Assembly (NCBI RefSeq): GCF_910592395.1
Contig: NC_088325.1
Location: 11,970,109 to 12,034,108 of the forward strand
Reading direction: 5' to 3'
Source: Lineus longissimus
Taxonomy: Eukaryota > Nemertea > Pilidiophora > Heteronemertea > Lineidae
Length of the DNA stretch: 64,000 nucleotides
Below the pieces are notes generated by a model. The model was not told where the DNA came from. It did not search any database and saw only the letters and a program-made list of their open reading frames with translations. This document shows positions 1-11,425 of the stretch, piece by piece; position 1 is the stretch's first letter, and every line of letters starts with the position of its first letter. Position numbers and translations under genes: made by a program.

Positions 1-460
1 TCAGCAATATACCCTTTAACCAATTGCTGAATATTGTCTTTACTGACTTCTGGGCCATACTGCCTGGAATCGTAGTAATGCTTCCAAATAGCAATAAGGT
101 ACGCTATGACTTAACAACACTGATAATCACCTCCAACCCACCAGACCCTCTCCTCCTTTCGCCTGTTAATCACTTTCCCCAGCAATTTCATCCTTTAACC
201 AATTTCTGAGTAGTATACTGTCTTTACTGATTTCTGGGCCATATTGCCTTTAATCCCAGTGAGGTTTTTCATATCTCCATCAAATGGCAATTGGCAAGTA
301 TGATATTGATAGCCACCCCTCCCTGCCTTCCTAACAACCCACCTGACCTTCTTCTCGTTTCGCTTGTTTATTCCTGAGCAATATATCCTTCAACCAATCT
401 CTGATTACAGCCCTGATTGGCCACCGTGCCAAATTGCCTGGAATACCAGTGACCCCAATC
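1..460. repeat. Degenerate tandem repeat, about 185 bp unit
   Basis: Three diverged units begin near positions 3, 181 and 376 with AGCAAT followed by a CCTT(T/C)AACCAAT block. Each then has a GGCCA and ATTGCCT block and ends near CCAGTGA. The spacing is 178 and 195 bp. The first unit runs off the left edge, so the array may extend further. No coding potential is visible; the short frames here are accidental. Confidence 0.75.
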
Positions 461-1608
461 TGCGGGTCCGGGTCCTGATGGGGCCATTCTCATGCATATT
501 TCCATTCAACACAGTACCCTTAATTAGCTGGCATAGTTATAGTTAGCTGTTGCTTGCAACTGATCCAGCGTTAGCTCAATTTGATTAAATATCACACCAG
601 TCAAACGTTCTGGAATCCTGCAGATCGGATTTCACTGGTGGTATCCAATAAGTTGTATTAAATCTGGGGCAATTTACTTCGAAGGCTTCTGTGATAGTAG
701 ACGATTTGTTTCAGAATCAATGAACTCACTGAATGCACTCACTCATTGTACACGATTGTTGGAACCGCCGGCAAGCGTGAGAAACTGCACAATTTTCACC
801 GGTGTTGGATCAATTTCTGGATAAGTTATTAGCTTTTCGACTGTAACTAACCACAATGCCTTTTGAAATTTTGAAAGGTTTCCCACTGTAGTCGAATCAG
901 ACAACTACGCTTGCTGCTCTTTCTTCCATGGAAATCCCTCAAACCCTTTCTTAAACTTATTTTATCCTTCCTATTCAACTGTTCATTCAATGTACATTTC
1001 ATGTACAGTCATTCGGAGATTATCATGTCTCTGTGTCCATCTGATTCCCACTGTGACTGAGTACCAATGACAGATATCCATCCTCAGTCAACATACAAAG
1101 TGACCACAATGAGCGCTCTTTTCTCCTGCGAGGCCAAACCATGTGTCCGTTCCACTCCACCACTGCTGTATATCAATTTTCAATAATAGAATTCCTGTGT
1201 TCATTGATCATCTACGTCCTGATGACACACTGGTACATATGGTTGAAACCACTCGAGGAGGCTGCTGTGGTCTGCAGTGTCCTGGATGATCTGGCATAGT
1301 ATGCCACTGGATTGGCTGAATTCTGCAGTTTCCCTTGATGGTCATATCATGCTACTGTATTGACAATAAATTTCTACCATTTTCATGTCGATTCATCTTC
1401 CAATCACTACTTGAGCAATTGTTGAAAACATGAAGACATTCATTTTCTTCCAATTTTATATGCTGAATCTTAAGCTGTGATAAAATGGATGTTAATCATT
1501 TTCAGAAAGTTTCCAGTGGTGGCGTTATCAAGCCACTGTATTTAGAGTTGATTTCTTATGCTCGCCAAAATTTGACAGTTCACCGTATAGGTTAATCAAG
1601 TTGACAGA
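461..1608. other. No feature recognised
   Basis: Unique-looking AT-rich sequence. I see no long frame, RNA gene or inverted end in it. Confidence 0.5.
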
Positions 1609-1628
1609 CTTAGCCAAGCTTGGCTAAG
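1609..1628. repeat. Perfect 20 bp palindrome
   Basis: CTTAGCCAAGCTTGGCTAAG is its own reverse complement and the match stops at both edges. It lies just upstream of a tandem array. It could be a chance palindrome or the centre of a lost foldback element; nothing else supports a function. Confidence 0.6.
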
Positions 1629-1739
1629 ACATGGTCCTCTATATAGCTTGGAGACCCATGAAATTAATTGGTAACAACAAGAGACTAATACTGCAGGAGA
1701 ATATTTGGTTCGCTAGTGCTCACCATGGGGGAGACCAAA

Positions 1740-2430
1740 ATAGCCAACGTCCTTCAACATTTGTTGCATCTTAATGGAGATTGCCCTGCATGTGATCCAT
1801 AGTGGTCATCCAGGGTTTGATATAAGAGCACATTTTTTCATGGTTCGTTGGACGTCATCTAACCATAGTGGAAATGACCATGCAAGGTTGTGTCTTCTAT
1901 GTCAGGAAATGGATCGAGGGAGTTAGTAAGGTAGTGGTAAATGTACTACCATGAGGTCCAGGGTTGCTATAATAGCAGCTCGTGGGATAGAATGACCATG
2001 GTTAGGATGACCAATTTAGCATGTTGCTTCTGATACCATTGGGCAGGATGACACAATGATATGCCCACGGGATCCTTGGTTTGATAATAGAGGATCTCAG
2101 ATGATAGGACGACCATATAGTTAGGAGGGCTATTCTTGCGTGTTGCTTTTAATACCATTACTGAGGATCACGAGTTGGTAGGCAAGTCAGCAAGACCATA
2201 AAATCTTTGGTTTGGTACTGGAGCATCTTGTTGGATAGGAGGACCATTATAATAGAAAGGATGGCTATTCTAACTTGTTGCTTCTTATACCATTGGTAAG
2301 GATCAAGAGATGGTAGGCAAGTTAGTAAGACCGTGAGATCCTCAGTTTGATTCTACTGCATCTTGTTGGATAGGATAACCATAATAAGGATGGCCATTCT
2401 AACCTTTTTTTAATACCATCAGAAAATGTT
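1740..2430. repeat. Degenerate tandem repeat, 119-135 bp unit
   Basis: At least four units are clear. A TGTTGCTT...ATACCAT block recurs near 2022, 2141, 2276 and 2404, each followed by AGGATCA-like sequence, a GGTTTGAT block, a GATAGGA block and GACCAT. Weaker units can be followed back to about 1740. The units differ by substitutions and short indels, so the array is old. It sits in a run of three arrays that together cover most of the first 4 kb. Confidence 0.75.
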
Positions 2431-3174
2431 CAGGTTGTAGGGCTGATTGAACAGCTTATCTGAGTTTGAATTGAATGCTGTAGTGAGCAGTTCTATGTCA
2501 GCAATCTATAACTGTTCCACAGCGAAAAGGTTAACATGGACATAACTACATCCTGTCCAAATTGGTCTGGTCATGTTACGAGCAATCTTACAATCATTAC
2601 GAGCGGTTAATATCAATATAGGTATCATCAACTTGGTTGAATGACCCGTAGCATACTCTTAGCAAACCTTAGTGATTGCGGGCAGTTCGCTCGGTTATGT
2701 TGGTGGCACGTGTCCTGTCACTGAAGACCCATTAGCAGAGCACAACTCATATTCCATAAGACATGTAGGAGAAGAACAAAAAGCCAATGGCTGTTCCATG
2801 GACCCTTCAAACGAATTGATTAGAGCCAGCACCTGTCCCCAATCTTTTTGATTATCTTTGGCATTCTAGAACACGCAAGATGCTTCCCGTGTCCTTTTGG
2901 GTGGGAAAGCAACTGATACCAAAACACATCCCCGAAGAACCAAACTTTTTCTGACCAAACCTATCTTACAAAACCCAGTTCTATCATATTCGTGTTTACC
3001 CTTAGCCACGTGTCATCAGCTGTTGATATACATCAGCCACTTGCCTAACAAATTGTCAGCCTACATGAAGCTACAGCCACAACAAGGAGGACCTATCATC
3101 GCAGGCCCCAGGGGACCTATTCCAAGATACCACAATCCACATCGAGAATCCTAAATGATGTTCACACCCCGAGG
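2431..3174. other. No feature recognised
   Basis: Linker between two tandem arrays. The 85-codon frame at 2897-3154 partly enters the next array and has no recognisable domain. Confidence 0.5.
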
Positions 3175-4050
3175 CTTCCTTTGGGGCGTATTGATCATTT
3201 CTAGCAATTACTTGATCAGGAGGGTATTGAGGCGATATGCCTGGCCAGCTGGGATGCTGTTGAGAGAGAGCTCGGTTGCTGCAAACTGTTAACTGTCCAA
3301 TCATTCCCAGTTGATGAGGGATGATGATCTTGTAGTGGGCAGAGAATCCATCATTTGTCTGGCCTGCTTGAATGATATTGGTGGTGTGCCTTGGTTGGTC
3401 AAAACCATGAACAGCCCAGATTGAGCTTACCCTATTGATCAGGAATGATCATCTAGTAGGTCGATAGAGCACCCCAGATATGTCTTGCCTGCTTGGATGA
3501 TATTGGTCAGAGTTGCCTACTCACTCCCCAATGATGGAGACTGATCTTGCAGGTGACCACCCTCGATATGCTTTATCAGCTGGGATGTTGTTGTGATATG
3601 GATGGTCAGAATCGGTAATTGCCCAGTCTTTCTCTATTGATAAGTGAGTTCCATCCTCTTGGTGGACAGAGCACCCATGACATGTCTGGCCCTCTTGGTT
3701 GTGATATCACTGTGATAGGCGGCTGTGACGGCTAGCATTGGTAACTGCCCATTTATATCTCTATTGATGAGGGATGATCACCTTGTAGTGGGCAGGGCAT
3801 CCACAATATGTTTGTCCTGCTTCGACGCTCTTGCCATATCTCTAAGACTTTGGTAACTGCCTATTACCATTCTCCATCAATAAAGGATGATCATGGTGCA
3901 GTTCAGAGAAGCACACCCAGAAGCATGCCCATCATTGGGATATTTCTTGGATGTCTATTAGTGTAATGGCAAGGGATAGGATTGTTGATTGCCCAATAAT
4001 CTACATTGATGATGTAGATCATGATGTAGGTGGAGTCATAGCATTTGACC
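3175..4050. repeat. Degenerate tandem repeat, about 115 bp unit, seven copies
   Basis: A GGATGATCATCTTGTAGTGG-like block recurs near 3321, 3444, 3540, 3648, 3771, 3884 and 4010, so the spacing is 96-126 bp. Between these blocks run CATGTCTGGCCTGCTTGGATG-like and GGTAACTGCCCAT-like segments. Divergence between units is high. The minus-strand 77-codon frame at 3071-3304 falls partly in the array and is not a gene. Confidence 0.75.
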
Positions 4051-6836
4051 ACCAATTACCTTGGTTAGGTACCTTTTAGTGATATCAAGTAGACATCATC
4101 ATACCCAAAGCAACTTCATCTGTCATATATTTGCTGCACTTTACCCCTCCCTCAAACATAAAACTAATGGATCTTTGTTGTTCAAAATTCAACTGGGAGG
4201 CAAGGGGTTAATTCAGAGTTCAAACATGTCAAAGAAAAACTCCGAGATTTTGGCGCAAAAGGCAAATCCTTTTAGAATCATTCACTTTAAGCATCCTGCT
4301 TTTAATGCATTCTTCAGCAATGACATTACAACAATACCAATAGAAACCAGTCTCTATTACAACAGGAATTGAAATGCGACACTTTAGATTCCGACTCCGT
4401 CAATTTCCTGAACATTGGCAAGATCGATTTCATTTCACATGGCTGTAATCCGTCATCTTCAGCTTCTAGCAGTCATTGATGTGCTATTGTACTCATAATT
4501 TGAATCTCGCTAATATCAATAAGTCTCATTCTCCTAGGGTTTACCCATAATTGCATCAAGGACTCCAATGTCAGCTATTTGTATTGATTTTAATGTGACT
4601 GTTTTGTCAGGCTTGAAATAGATATACTAAGGGCTGTCAAAGTCGATCAATTTCTCGACTTTCTGGTTGTCAGAGACCCGTCACAGCAAAACCAGGAACA
4701 TGTTGCTCTGAGCTTGTCAGGTTTAGACGGACTGGTTGTTCATTTCACTGCTGTGTCCCTTTCATGAAAATCTGAGCAAGTCAATTTCTTCCATTATCAT
4801 CTAGTGTCATTAAGGCTCATCTTCTGTGCTACAGGCGTGTGGTTTTGCTGTGATTGGTCACATTTTATATCATCATAGGTGTTGGAATCTCGTTGGATTT
4901 GGATGCTAAATACTGGATTATATTTAAAGATATTTGATTAGAGTTGTACATGTAGATTCTACCATTTTTTAATTTGGAATCCTGATACATGTTCCTCAGG
5001 CTTGCAATAGACTACATTCTCAGAGTCAATGTGAGAAAGTGCCAGTCATCATATCACTGTCAAAAATGATTCCATAAGGTCAGTGTATGCGTCATACAAT
5101 ATGTTTAGGACAGCACTGAGTCAACTTTTTTCTTCTGAACCTTTTCATTGTGAGTTTGTCTTCTCCCGTTTATTTGAATACCCTTTTATTAACTGAAAGC
5201 TTGATATTGCCATTATCCCACCTTCAAACATTTTCCAACTGTTCCATTAAAAGAGTAGGCCTTTTATATTCACCTTTCACATTTTCCCTTTATTCTCTTA
5301 AATGTTTACACATTGTCTTCTCTCCATTTCCCTTTAGCATGTCTATTCGTAGAAAGCCAAACAAAATCGTGAAAAAATGATGCATACCTTTGTTTCCATT
5401 AAACGCCAATTCATCTCTCAGACAAAGATAATATTTTTAAATGCATGTTTTTTAAAAATATGTAACAGTATCTTATTCAGGCCATCCGTACAATATTCTG
5501 ATGTCAAAAATGACAAATGTCAAGACAGCGCAGTGATATTGTTCAAATCAGAAATTTTTCAAACGATAAAGTTAAAGAACATTTCCTTATCACATTATTT
5601 GTCTTTCTCTCTATTAGACTCCCACAGGATAAAAACTCAACATTTCATAAAAATATGCCCCACATAAAGACAAACTGTTCTAAAATGACAGTTCAACAAT
5701 ACAGGGTAAAATTGAGAAAATTGCTAAGTACTGTATACCAGATGAAGTCATTGCACTTTTCATACGTCAATATTTGTATTGACGAAACAGACTACAAGTA
5801 TAAGGCCTGGGGTTCGTGACACATACCGTTCTGGCAAGAAGAGAATTCCCCTATTTACAAGATCAAAAAGAATGCATGAAATATAACATTTACCAATAAA
5901 AACATCCACCATCATTAAAACTAAACGGCTCTGGCGCTGTGCAAAGAACACCGCAGAATAGAAGATATTCCCTTTAGTTCCTCTCTTTGTGTCTTGTTAA
6001 GCAGGCCGCAGGGGATCACTGCCTACAAATAGCGTTCATCCTCTGAGTCTTTATCAAACAGGAGATGACTGGAGCCGATTGTGTACCCTTCTTTCTCAAA
6101 CCCAACCTGGTACGAATATGTCTATCGGGAAGGAATGGTATGGAAGTGACAAAGACAATAAAACAATGGAAAAACAATATCTGAGAACTGATACCTGCAC
6201 TGCAACTAAATCTTTTACCCCTTTGTTATGCTTTAAGATGGAGTCAGGTACAAGTATGAACTATAACTTTCATCCAAAGTCGGAAAAAAACAAAACAAAA
6301 CAGTTGCACTACTTTCTAACACTGTCATACAGAATGAGGACATCAAAGCCTATTCACATTCCTTTAGATTCATTTGGGCATAAATTTGATTGTGATGTCA
6401 TACTCTAAATGTGCTGGCACAGAATACTTCACGCTCAGCAAAGCTTTCACCTTCATCCAGTATTATGTCATTCGGTCCATACAATTTTACAAGAAACCAT
6501 CAAATTCCAGATTCCAATTTATAGAGGGCAGTCTGAAGAACAAGATAAATGTAGCTGCAATATTTCTATTTCACTGCTCATCCTCCGACAAATTCAAATA
6601 CAACCCTGCTGCAGCTAGAACTATTGAAAATAATCACGTCGCCATTGAGATGAAAGTACCACTACAAAGAATACGATATCATATTCAGTCTCTCTTAGAG
6701 ACGCTCACAGGAGCAGCATACCTCAAATAGCCTTTAAAAAGTGATAGAAAGGACTTGCCATGAATAGAAATGGCAAAGGGGTTTCGGCCTAAGAAGGTAT
6801 AAATCATATGTGCATCAATTCGTACATTTGTTTCAG
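4051..6836. other. No confident gene
   Basis: Frames of 96-118 codons occur on the plus strand at 4061-4372, 5377-5667, 6079-6408 and 6374-6730. None shows a domain, a conserved motif or repeated support from splice sites, and such lengths are expected by chance. The 6079-6730 pair lies directly upstream of the candidate exon at 6837, so it is the part most worth retesting. Confidence 0.45.
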
Positions 6837-6948
6837 AATGTAGAGGTGATCTTTGCCAACTGTCGTTGGAACCAATTCAGGCAATAAAGGATAACTTTGG
6901 CAAAGAACTAACCAAACTTCTAGACTTACAGGAGACAGGAAGAAAGAG
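6837..6948 (+). CDS. Candidate internal exon, unrecognised protein
   Basis: The sequence CATTTGTTTCAG immediately precedes position 6837 and resembles a splice acceptor, and AG then GTACCA follows position 6948 as a moderate donor. Between them one frame is open and reads CRGDLCQLSLEP, then an amphipathic stretch IKDNFGKELTKLLDLQETG. The other two forward frames are less protein-like. The exon would be 112 bp with split codons at both ends. I do not recognise the family. No partner exon is proven; the open frames just upstream at 6079-6730 are on the same strand. It could be chance, and transcript evidence would decide. Confidence 0.25.
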
Positions 6949-7316
6949 GTACCATATTTCTGTTTTTATTGTAAGTTTTAGTATTATATTGTCACAATAA
7001 TCCACAGAAGATAAAGAAGCATTGGAAGATACGATGACGAATAAAGATATTTTTCATGTACTATGAAGAGGTGACGAAAAGGCACACTTGTGTGTCAACT
7101 GTCTTCTTCTTTAATATTTGCCTTTGATAGTGAGAATCTGTGCTTGGGAATTAATCAGTCTTCAGCAAGCGGATTTCAGTTAAATGTAACAACATGACTG
7201 CTCCCTCATGGTCTTTCTCCTTCTTACTTATTTACTTAACATTCCGTAACGTCGCAACGCAGGTCATCATTAGTATGATCATCGGATGCATCTTAAGCGT
7301 GTTAATTTGTTGGTTG

Positions 7317-7527
7317 CTAGCTCCAAAGGTCTTCATCCTCGTCGATGGTCCACACACCATGCTCGACGGCTTCCAGCCAACTCAACCAGTGTCTCCGTTT
7401 TCTTTATTCTGCACCTGTCTAATGCGGTTCCAATTCCATTGCTGCTCTTGAAAGTCTGGTGTGTTCCTTTCAGTATGCATGGCCACACCACCTCAGTCTC
7501 CCCTTAAGAGGCAGGAAAAAGCCATTG
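7317..7527 (-). pseudogene. Non-LTR retrotransposon C-terminal remnant (decayed LINE)
   Basis: Read on the minus strand, a single frame of 63 codons from about 7508 to the terminal stop at 7317-7319 starts with GRLRWCGHAY. It continues with a RLSRAAMELEP segment, then RKRRHWLSWLEAVEHGV, and ends in an acidic tail and DLWS. This follows the order seen at the C-terminus of many endonuclease/reverse-transcriptase LINE proteins: an LRWxGHVxR motif, then RLxRxAMxLEP, then a basic RKRW segment and a short conserved end. Three in-frame stops interrupt it, after GHAY, after LEPH and after TGAE, but no frameshift is needed. No reverse transcriptase core could be found upstream, so only the 3' end of a dead copy is present. 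The clade is not assignable from this piece. The plus-strand frames at 7194-7507 are its antisense. Confidence 0.6.
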
Positions 7528-8284
7528 AATGCATTTTTGGTTGCAGGGAAACAGAAAGTTGTCCTGTCCTGCGTCAGATAACTGCGTTCAAGATCTGATG
7601 TGATTTGAAGTGACAAACAATGTGCGCCTTACACTGAAGACAAACCCAGGGAAGCTCATTCTACAGTTAAATATACAGAAATATTTTGCATGCGGCAAAT
7701 TTGGTCCTGGAAGAAGAAATATTGACAAGTCTGTACTGCTCAGATAAGAGATGCCATGGAACTATGACAGCACAGATCCTAGGAGATTAGACCATTTTAT
7801 ACTGATTGACATTTAAGAATAATGCCTTCTTTAAAGAGGCAACTACGTCACTGTGGCTGGAAGATAGTTGAGAACAAGATATAAGATATCAAACCAGAAC
7901 CACAGGATAAAGAACACTAACCATGTCGTACATCCGCAAGCTGTTTGCAAAAATGTGCAGGATAAGGTGGCTGAAAACATATCACATGAATGATCCACTG
8001 CAGTTAGCTCAGTGCTAATTTATTGTAACTAAACAGGACATAATGTACAAGACATGAAACAAGGTGTTCAGGATGTATATCACCATTGGCCACTGCAGCA
8101 TTTTAACAAAGACCTTTTGAGTGATACTGCTGATGGGGAAAGAAGTTGAACCTCAGCATGTTTCAGATGCTGGAAGCATTTTCACAGGAACCTTTTGACC
8201 GTGCATGAACAGTCCAGAAGGAAAATAGACCCCTCACCAATGACAATTTGGTGACAGACGTGACAGACAAAAAACAAAGGCTAA
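7528..8284. other. No feature recognised
   Basis: AT-rich sequence with no frame, RNA gene or inverted end that I can support. Parts may belong to the body of the LINE remnant at 7317-7527 but are too decayed to show it. Confidence 0.45.
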
Positions 8285-8690
8285 ACACAATTCCCAATAC
8301 CCACATTATTTCAAATTACAAAGCCCGAAGGCTACAGAGCACTCCTAAGCAATATCCCCATTGCTGAGAACTAATTTGTCATTCCAGTCAGCAAGCCATG
8401 AGAGCAGAATGCTGCTAACCAAGAAGTCAGAGCACTAGTAACAGTAGAGGAAAGAAACATATGATAAGGTTTGATACCCGGGCTCAATACCATCCTCACC
8501 AATCACACTTCTCCGAATAACACAACCTCAAGACTAAATGGCTCACCTTAGAAACATTCCCAGCGCTAAGAACTAATCTGGCATTCCAGTCAGCAAGCCT
8601 TCATGGCAAAATGCAGCAAACTCAAGAGGTCATGGCAATTCTCCTAATAGAACCACTTTCGACAAGTGGTGGGGTGGACATGATAAAATC
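8285..8690. repeat. Two-copy tandem duplication, about 202 bp
   Basis: The block GAACTAAT(T/C)TG(T/G)CATTCCA followed by GTCAGCAAGCC occurs at 8368 and again at 8570. The flanking text is also similar, for example CATTGCTGA against CAGCGCTAA just before it. Copies differ at many positions. Confidence 0.65.
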
Positions 8691-8761
8691 AGCAATTCTG
8701 GAGTTTTTATCGTCACGTCACTGTAAGATCTGAAGATCTATTGATAAAGAATGACAGTGGC

Positions 8762-8932
8762 TAACATGTCTAATCGCTGGTTCTGTCTGAATAGTGGGTG
8801 GTGAGAAAGCTTGGGCATTGAAAGATAGCCGACATATCTAATTGCTGTTTCTGTCTGAATAGTGGGTGGCGATTTGGCTTGGACATTAGAAGATAGCTAA
8901 AACATGTCTAGTTATCGGGTGGTGATTTGAGT
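8762..8932. repeat. Tandem repeat, 68-70 bp, about 2.4 copies
   Basis: CAT(G/A)TCTAATCGCTGG-like sequence followed by TTCTGTCTGAATAGTGGGTG begins at 8765 and 8833, with a partial third copy at 8903. A GATAGC block closes the first two units. Confidence 0.8.
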
Positions 8933-8966
8933 GTTAATCTACGTTCAGAAAAGTCTAATGTTTTTT

Positions 8967-9300
8967 TCTCAAGCCACTTTTGATGATACAAACAACTATA
9001 TCTATTGAAGACGTTGGACTGTCTTTTGACACTTCATCTTCAGACAGCCTCTTGCAGACTGGAAGTAATTGGCTAGTTCAGGTAACCAATTGATAACAAC
9101 TGTCCAACTATAGGGACAGCTTTTTGACCAACCTTATGTCACATCACAACAGTTTTTCCGGAGCCACCCTTTGGAAAAGACAGGCAACTGTACCATTCAA
9201 AGCAGTTTGGCCTCCTTTTGACACCTTACCTTGAGCCTCTTGCAGGCAAGGAAAATCGATACGCTGCTAGGTCTTGTAACTGAAGGAAGCTATCTGATAA
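8967..9300. repeat. Two-copy degenerate duplication, about 192 bp
   Basis: CTTTTGACA followed by a CTTCAT or CCTTACC block and AGCCTCTTGCAG occurs near 9023 and 9215. The preceding GCCAC...TTTTG and CAACT blocks are duplicated at the same offset. Confidence 0.55.
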
Positions 9301-10027
9301 GGTGAATCACCTGAGCCACAAAGCAGAAACTTCCTCAAACTTGTCCCTTGAATTTGATACGTACATCAGAGAAGAGTCTCCTGATGCTTTGATGCTTTGA
9401 TACTTTGAAACTAAGGATGTTTGTTTGGTTTGACATGTTTGTGGGCATCGCGAGCAAGTGGCTTCAAAGCTAAAGGAATCCAAGCAACATGTCAGCTGCC
9501 CAGTGTTGTTGCCAACCAGGTTTGGAGATTCAAGCGTAAGCCTTATCATAAGCAAAGACATTCCACCTGAGAGAATCAGGTCCAAGGGGTGATGTGGAGA
9601 ATGACAGATCTGGGTAAAAACTGATCCTGAATATCTTGGACTTCAAATAGTGGCAGATTTTTTGGAAGTACATTATCTTTTTCCTTTCTCATGAGATACA
9701 GAAAACGAAAATCCTATAATATGAAAAAGTAATTTCGATCAATTATGGACATTTTTATCCAATTTTGTATATTGTGTTATTCAAGGGGAAACTATAGGAA
9801 CTGCATTTCGCCAGAAATCTGTCAAACACCAAAAATCAGCATAGATATTCGGAGGCCGTGGAGACTAGAGGTGACAATGTCCTCGGAGTAATACTTTTAC
9901 CATTTTGTGGGTTTTGGATGAGTTCTGGTGTTTCTTAGATTGGCAAAACAGAGTCGCTATAATGGCAAAACCGACGCAATTCTAGTCCTCAACGAGTCAC
10001 CCTAACATACAGAAAGATCAATCAAAG
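9301..10027. other. No feature recognised
   Basis: Contains a 92-codon minus-strand frame (9307-9585) without a recognisable domain. The last 150 bp becomes richer in CpG as it approaches the small ORF at 10028. Confidence 0.45.
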
Positions 10028-10153
10028 ATGTCCAAATTATCAGATTCCCGCGACTACCTGGCCTTCCAAGCGGCCAATCGATATTCCCCTCATTGTTATT
10101 CTACCGCACAGAATTCAAACCACCGAGACTTCACCCGCGGGAACTACATTTGA
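10028..10153 (+). CDS. Candidate small ORF or first exon, 41 codons
   Basis: An ATG with A at -3 and G at -1 (CAAAG then ATG) opens a frame of 41 codons ending in TGA. The peptide starts MSKLSDSRDYLAFQAANRYS and ends in a polar HRDFTRGNYI segment, so it is soluble with no signal or membrane segment. The segment holds about eight CpGs in 120 bp, clearly more than its neighbours, which can mean selective constraint or low methylation. No family is recognised and no clear donor follows. It could be a genuine small ORF, a 5' exon or chance. Confidence 0.25.
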   Translation: MSKLSDSRDYLAFQAANRYSPHCYSTAQNSNHRDFTRGNYI

Positions 10154-10397
10154 ATATAGAATTATATCCACAAGCAAATGCGCCTTATTCATGTTGGCAG
10201 GGTATAGGCAAGGCTTCCCAGTTTGGGAATTTCACTAAGCGTTGCTCAATTATGCACAAGATGTACTAAGTGGAGGTGTCCAATAATCTTTACTCAGGGG
10301 ACAGGGCTTAGATCTGATTCTGTTTATTTAAGCTAAGTACTGATGTCAGGAGTATATATTAAAGGCAATGGCTTCTTGATATACAAAACATGTTGAT

Positions 10398-10521
10398 TTA
10401 AGGGTTGACCACAGGTACCAGCATTTTGACTAGAACTTGAAATCGAAGAAAATTTCAATTTGAAGGGTGAGAGTCAGTTTTTTGTTTTCTAGAGAACAGA
10501 CTCCCATCCTTGAAATTGGCA
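10398..10521. mobile_element. Foldback MITE family A, copy 1 (left half)
   Basis: Begins TTTAAGGGTTGACCACAGG and runs through the left arm, the loop (TTTTTTGTTTTC) and the inner part of the right arm (GAACAGACTCCCATCC...). This is the same order as the full copies at 26531, 46801 and 50582. The outer right arm is missing. The tandem array at 10522-10955 begins exactly where it should be. Confidence 0.7.
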
Positions 10522-10955
10522 ATCTTTCAGAGTTGAATTATATCATAAATGTTCAAAAATCTAAAAAATATTCTAAGTCAAAACATTTTTGGGACTGATG
10601 ATGTACCTTCAAAATTTGAGCAGAAAAAAAATCATGTGAAAAAAATATTTGGACTTGACATTTTTTTCATCTTTCAGAGTAGAATTTTTTCATAGGTTCA
10701 AAATTCTGAAAATGTTTTCAAAGTCCCAAAATGACGATATCTCTTCATTTTGAGCAGAAACATTGAGAAAGAAAAACATAGTGAAAAAACAGTGAAAAAA
10801 TATTTGGACTTAGAAATTGTTTTCATCTTTCAGTCAGTTCAAAATTCTGAAAAAATTTCAAAGTCCAAAAATGATGATGTCTCTTCATTTTGAGCAGAAA
10901 AAAAATCAAGTGAAAAAAATATTTGGACTTGACATTTTTTTCATCTTTCAGAGTT
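10522..10955. repeat. T/A-rich tandem array, about 120-155 bp unit, four copies
   Basis: An ATCTTTCAGAGT block recurs near 10522, 10668, 10825 and 10947. Between these run a TTCAAAATTCTGAAAA block, TCTCTTCATTTTGAGCAGAA and ATATTTGGACTTGACATTTT (second half anchored at 10651, 10806 and 10925). The third unit carries an extra stretch of about 30 bp (GAGAAAGAAAAACATAG). Copies are closer to each other than in most arrays of this window, so the expansion is younger. Confidence 0.85.
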
Positions 10956-11099
10956 GATTTCAGAGGTCTTGGATAATGCTCTCAAATGTATCGCAACGTC
11001 AAACAAATTCATCTTGGCGGACAGACAGCCTATCATGAGGTCAGAACACTGGGTGAATGTTGGTGCATCTCTCTTGGGGTTACCAAGTCTCAACGCAAT

Positions 11100-11290
11100 C
11101 GCCTAATTGCAAACCCAATACCTGTCCTTTCCACAGGGACTATCGAAAGGTACATTGTACCACTGAGAGAACATGTCAAGACGAGGCGTATTATTGTGCA
11201 GGACAAAGAGAGTCAATGAAAGACAGGAACTGGGAATATGAGAGGCTATTATTAGGGACATGAGGGATGGCATTTTTGCCAATATCAGGT
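11100..11290. repeat. Diverged duplicate, copy 1 (partner at 11960-12150)
   Basis: Shares the ordered blocks TGTCCTTTCCA, AAAGGT(A/T)CAT(T/A), AGGACAA, AAGA(C/G)... and GCC(A/G)ATATCAG with the segment 853-864 bp downstream. Divergence is high. The 77- and 68-codon frames here have no counterpart in the partner, which argues against coding. Confidence 0.45.
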
Positions 11291-11425
11291 ATGGCCAAAT
11301 GAAGACCTCACAACGAAGCTAAAAGATCAATGGAGAGATTGGCTGATTGGTACATTTACCAGCAATGGATTGACAGTTTTCACCAACTTCATGGTGAAAA
11401 GACCTAGCCTCCATATCCATCCCTT

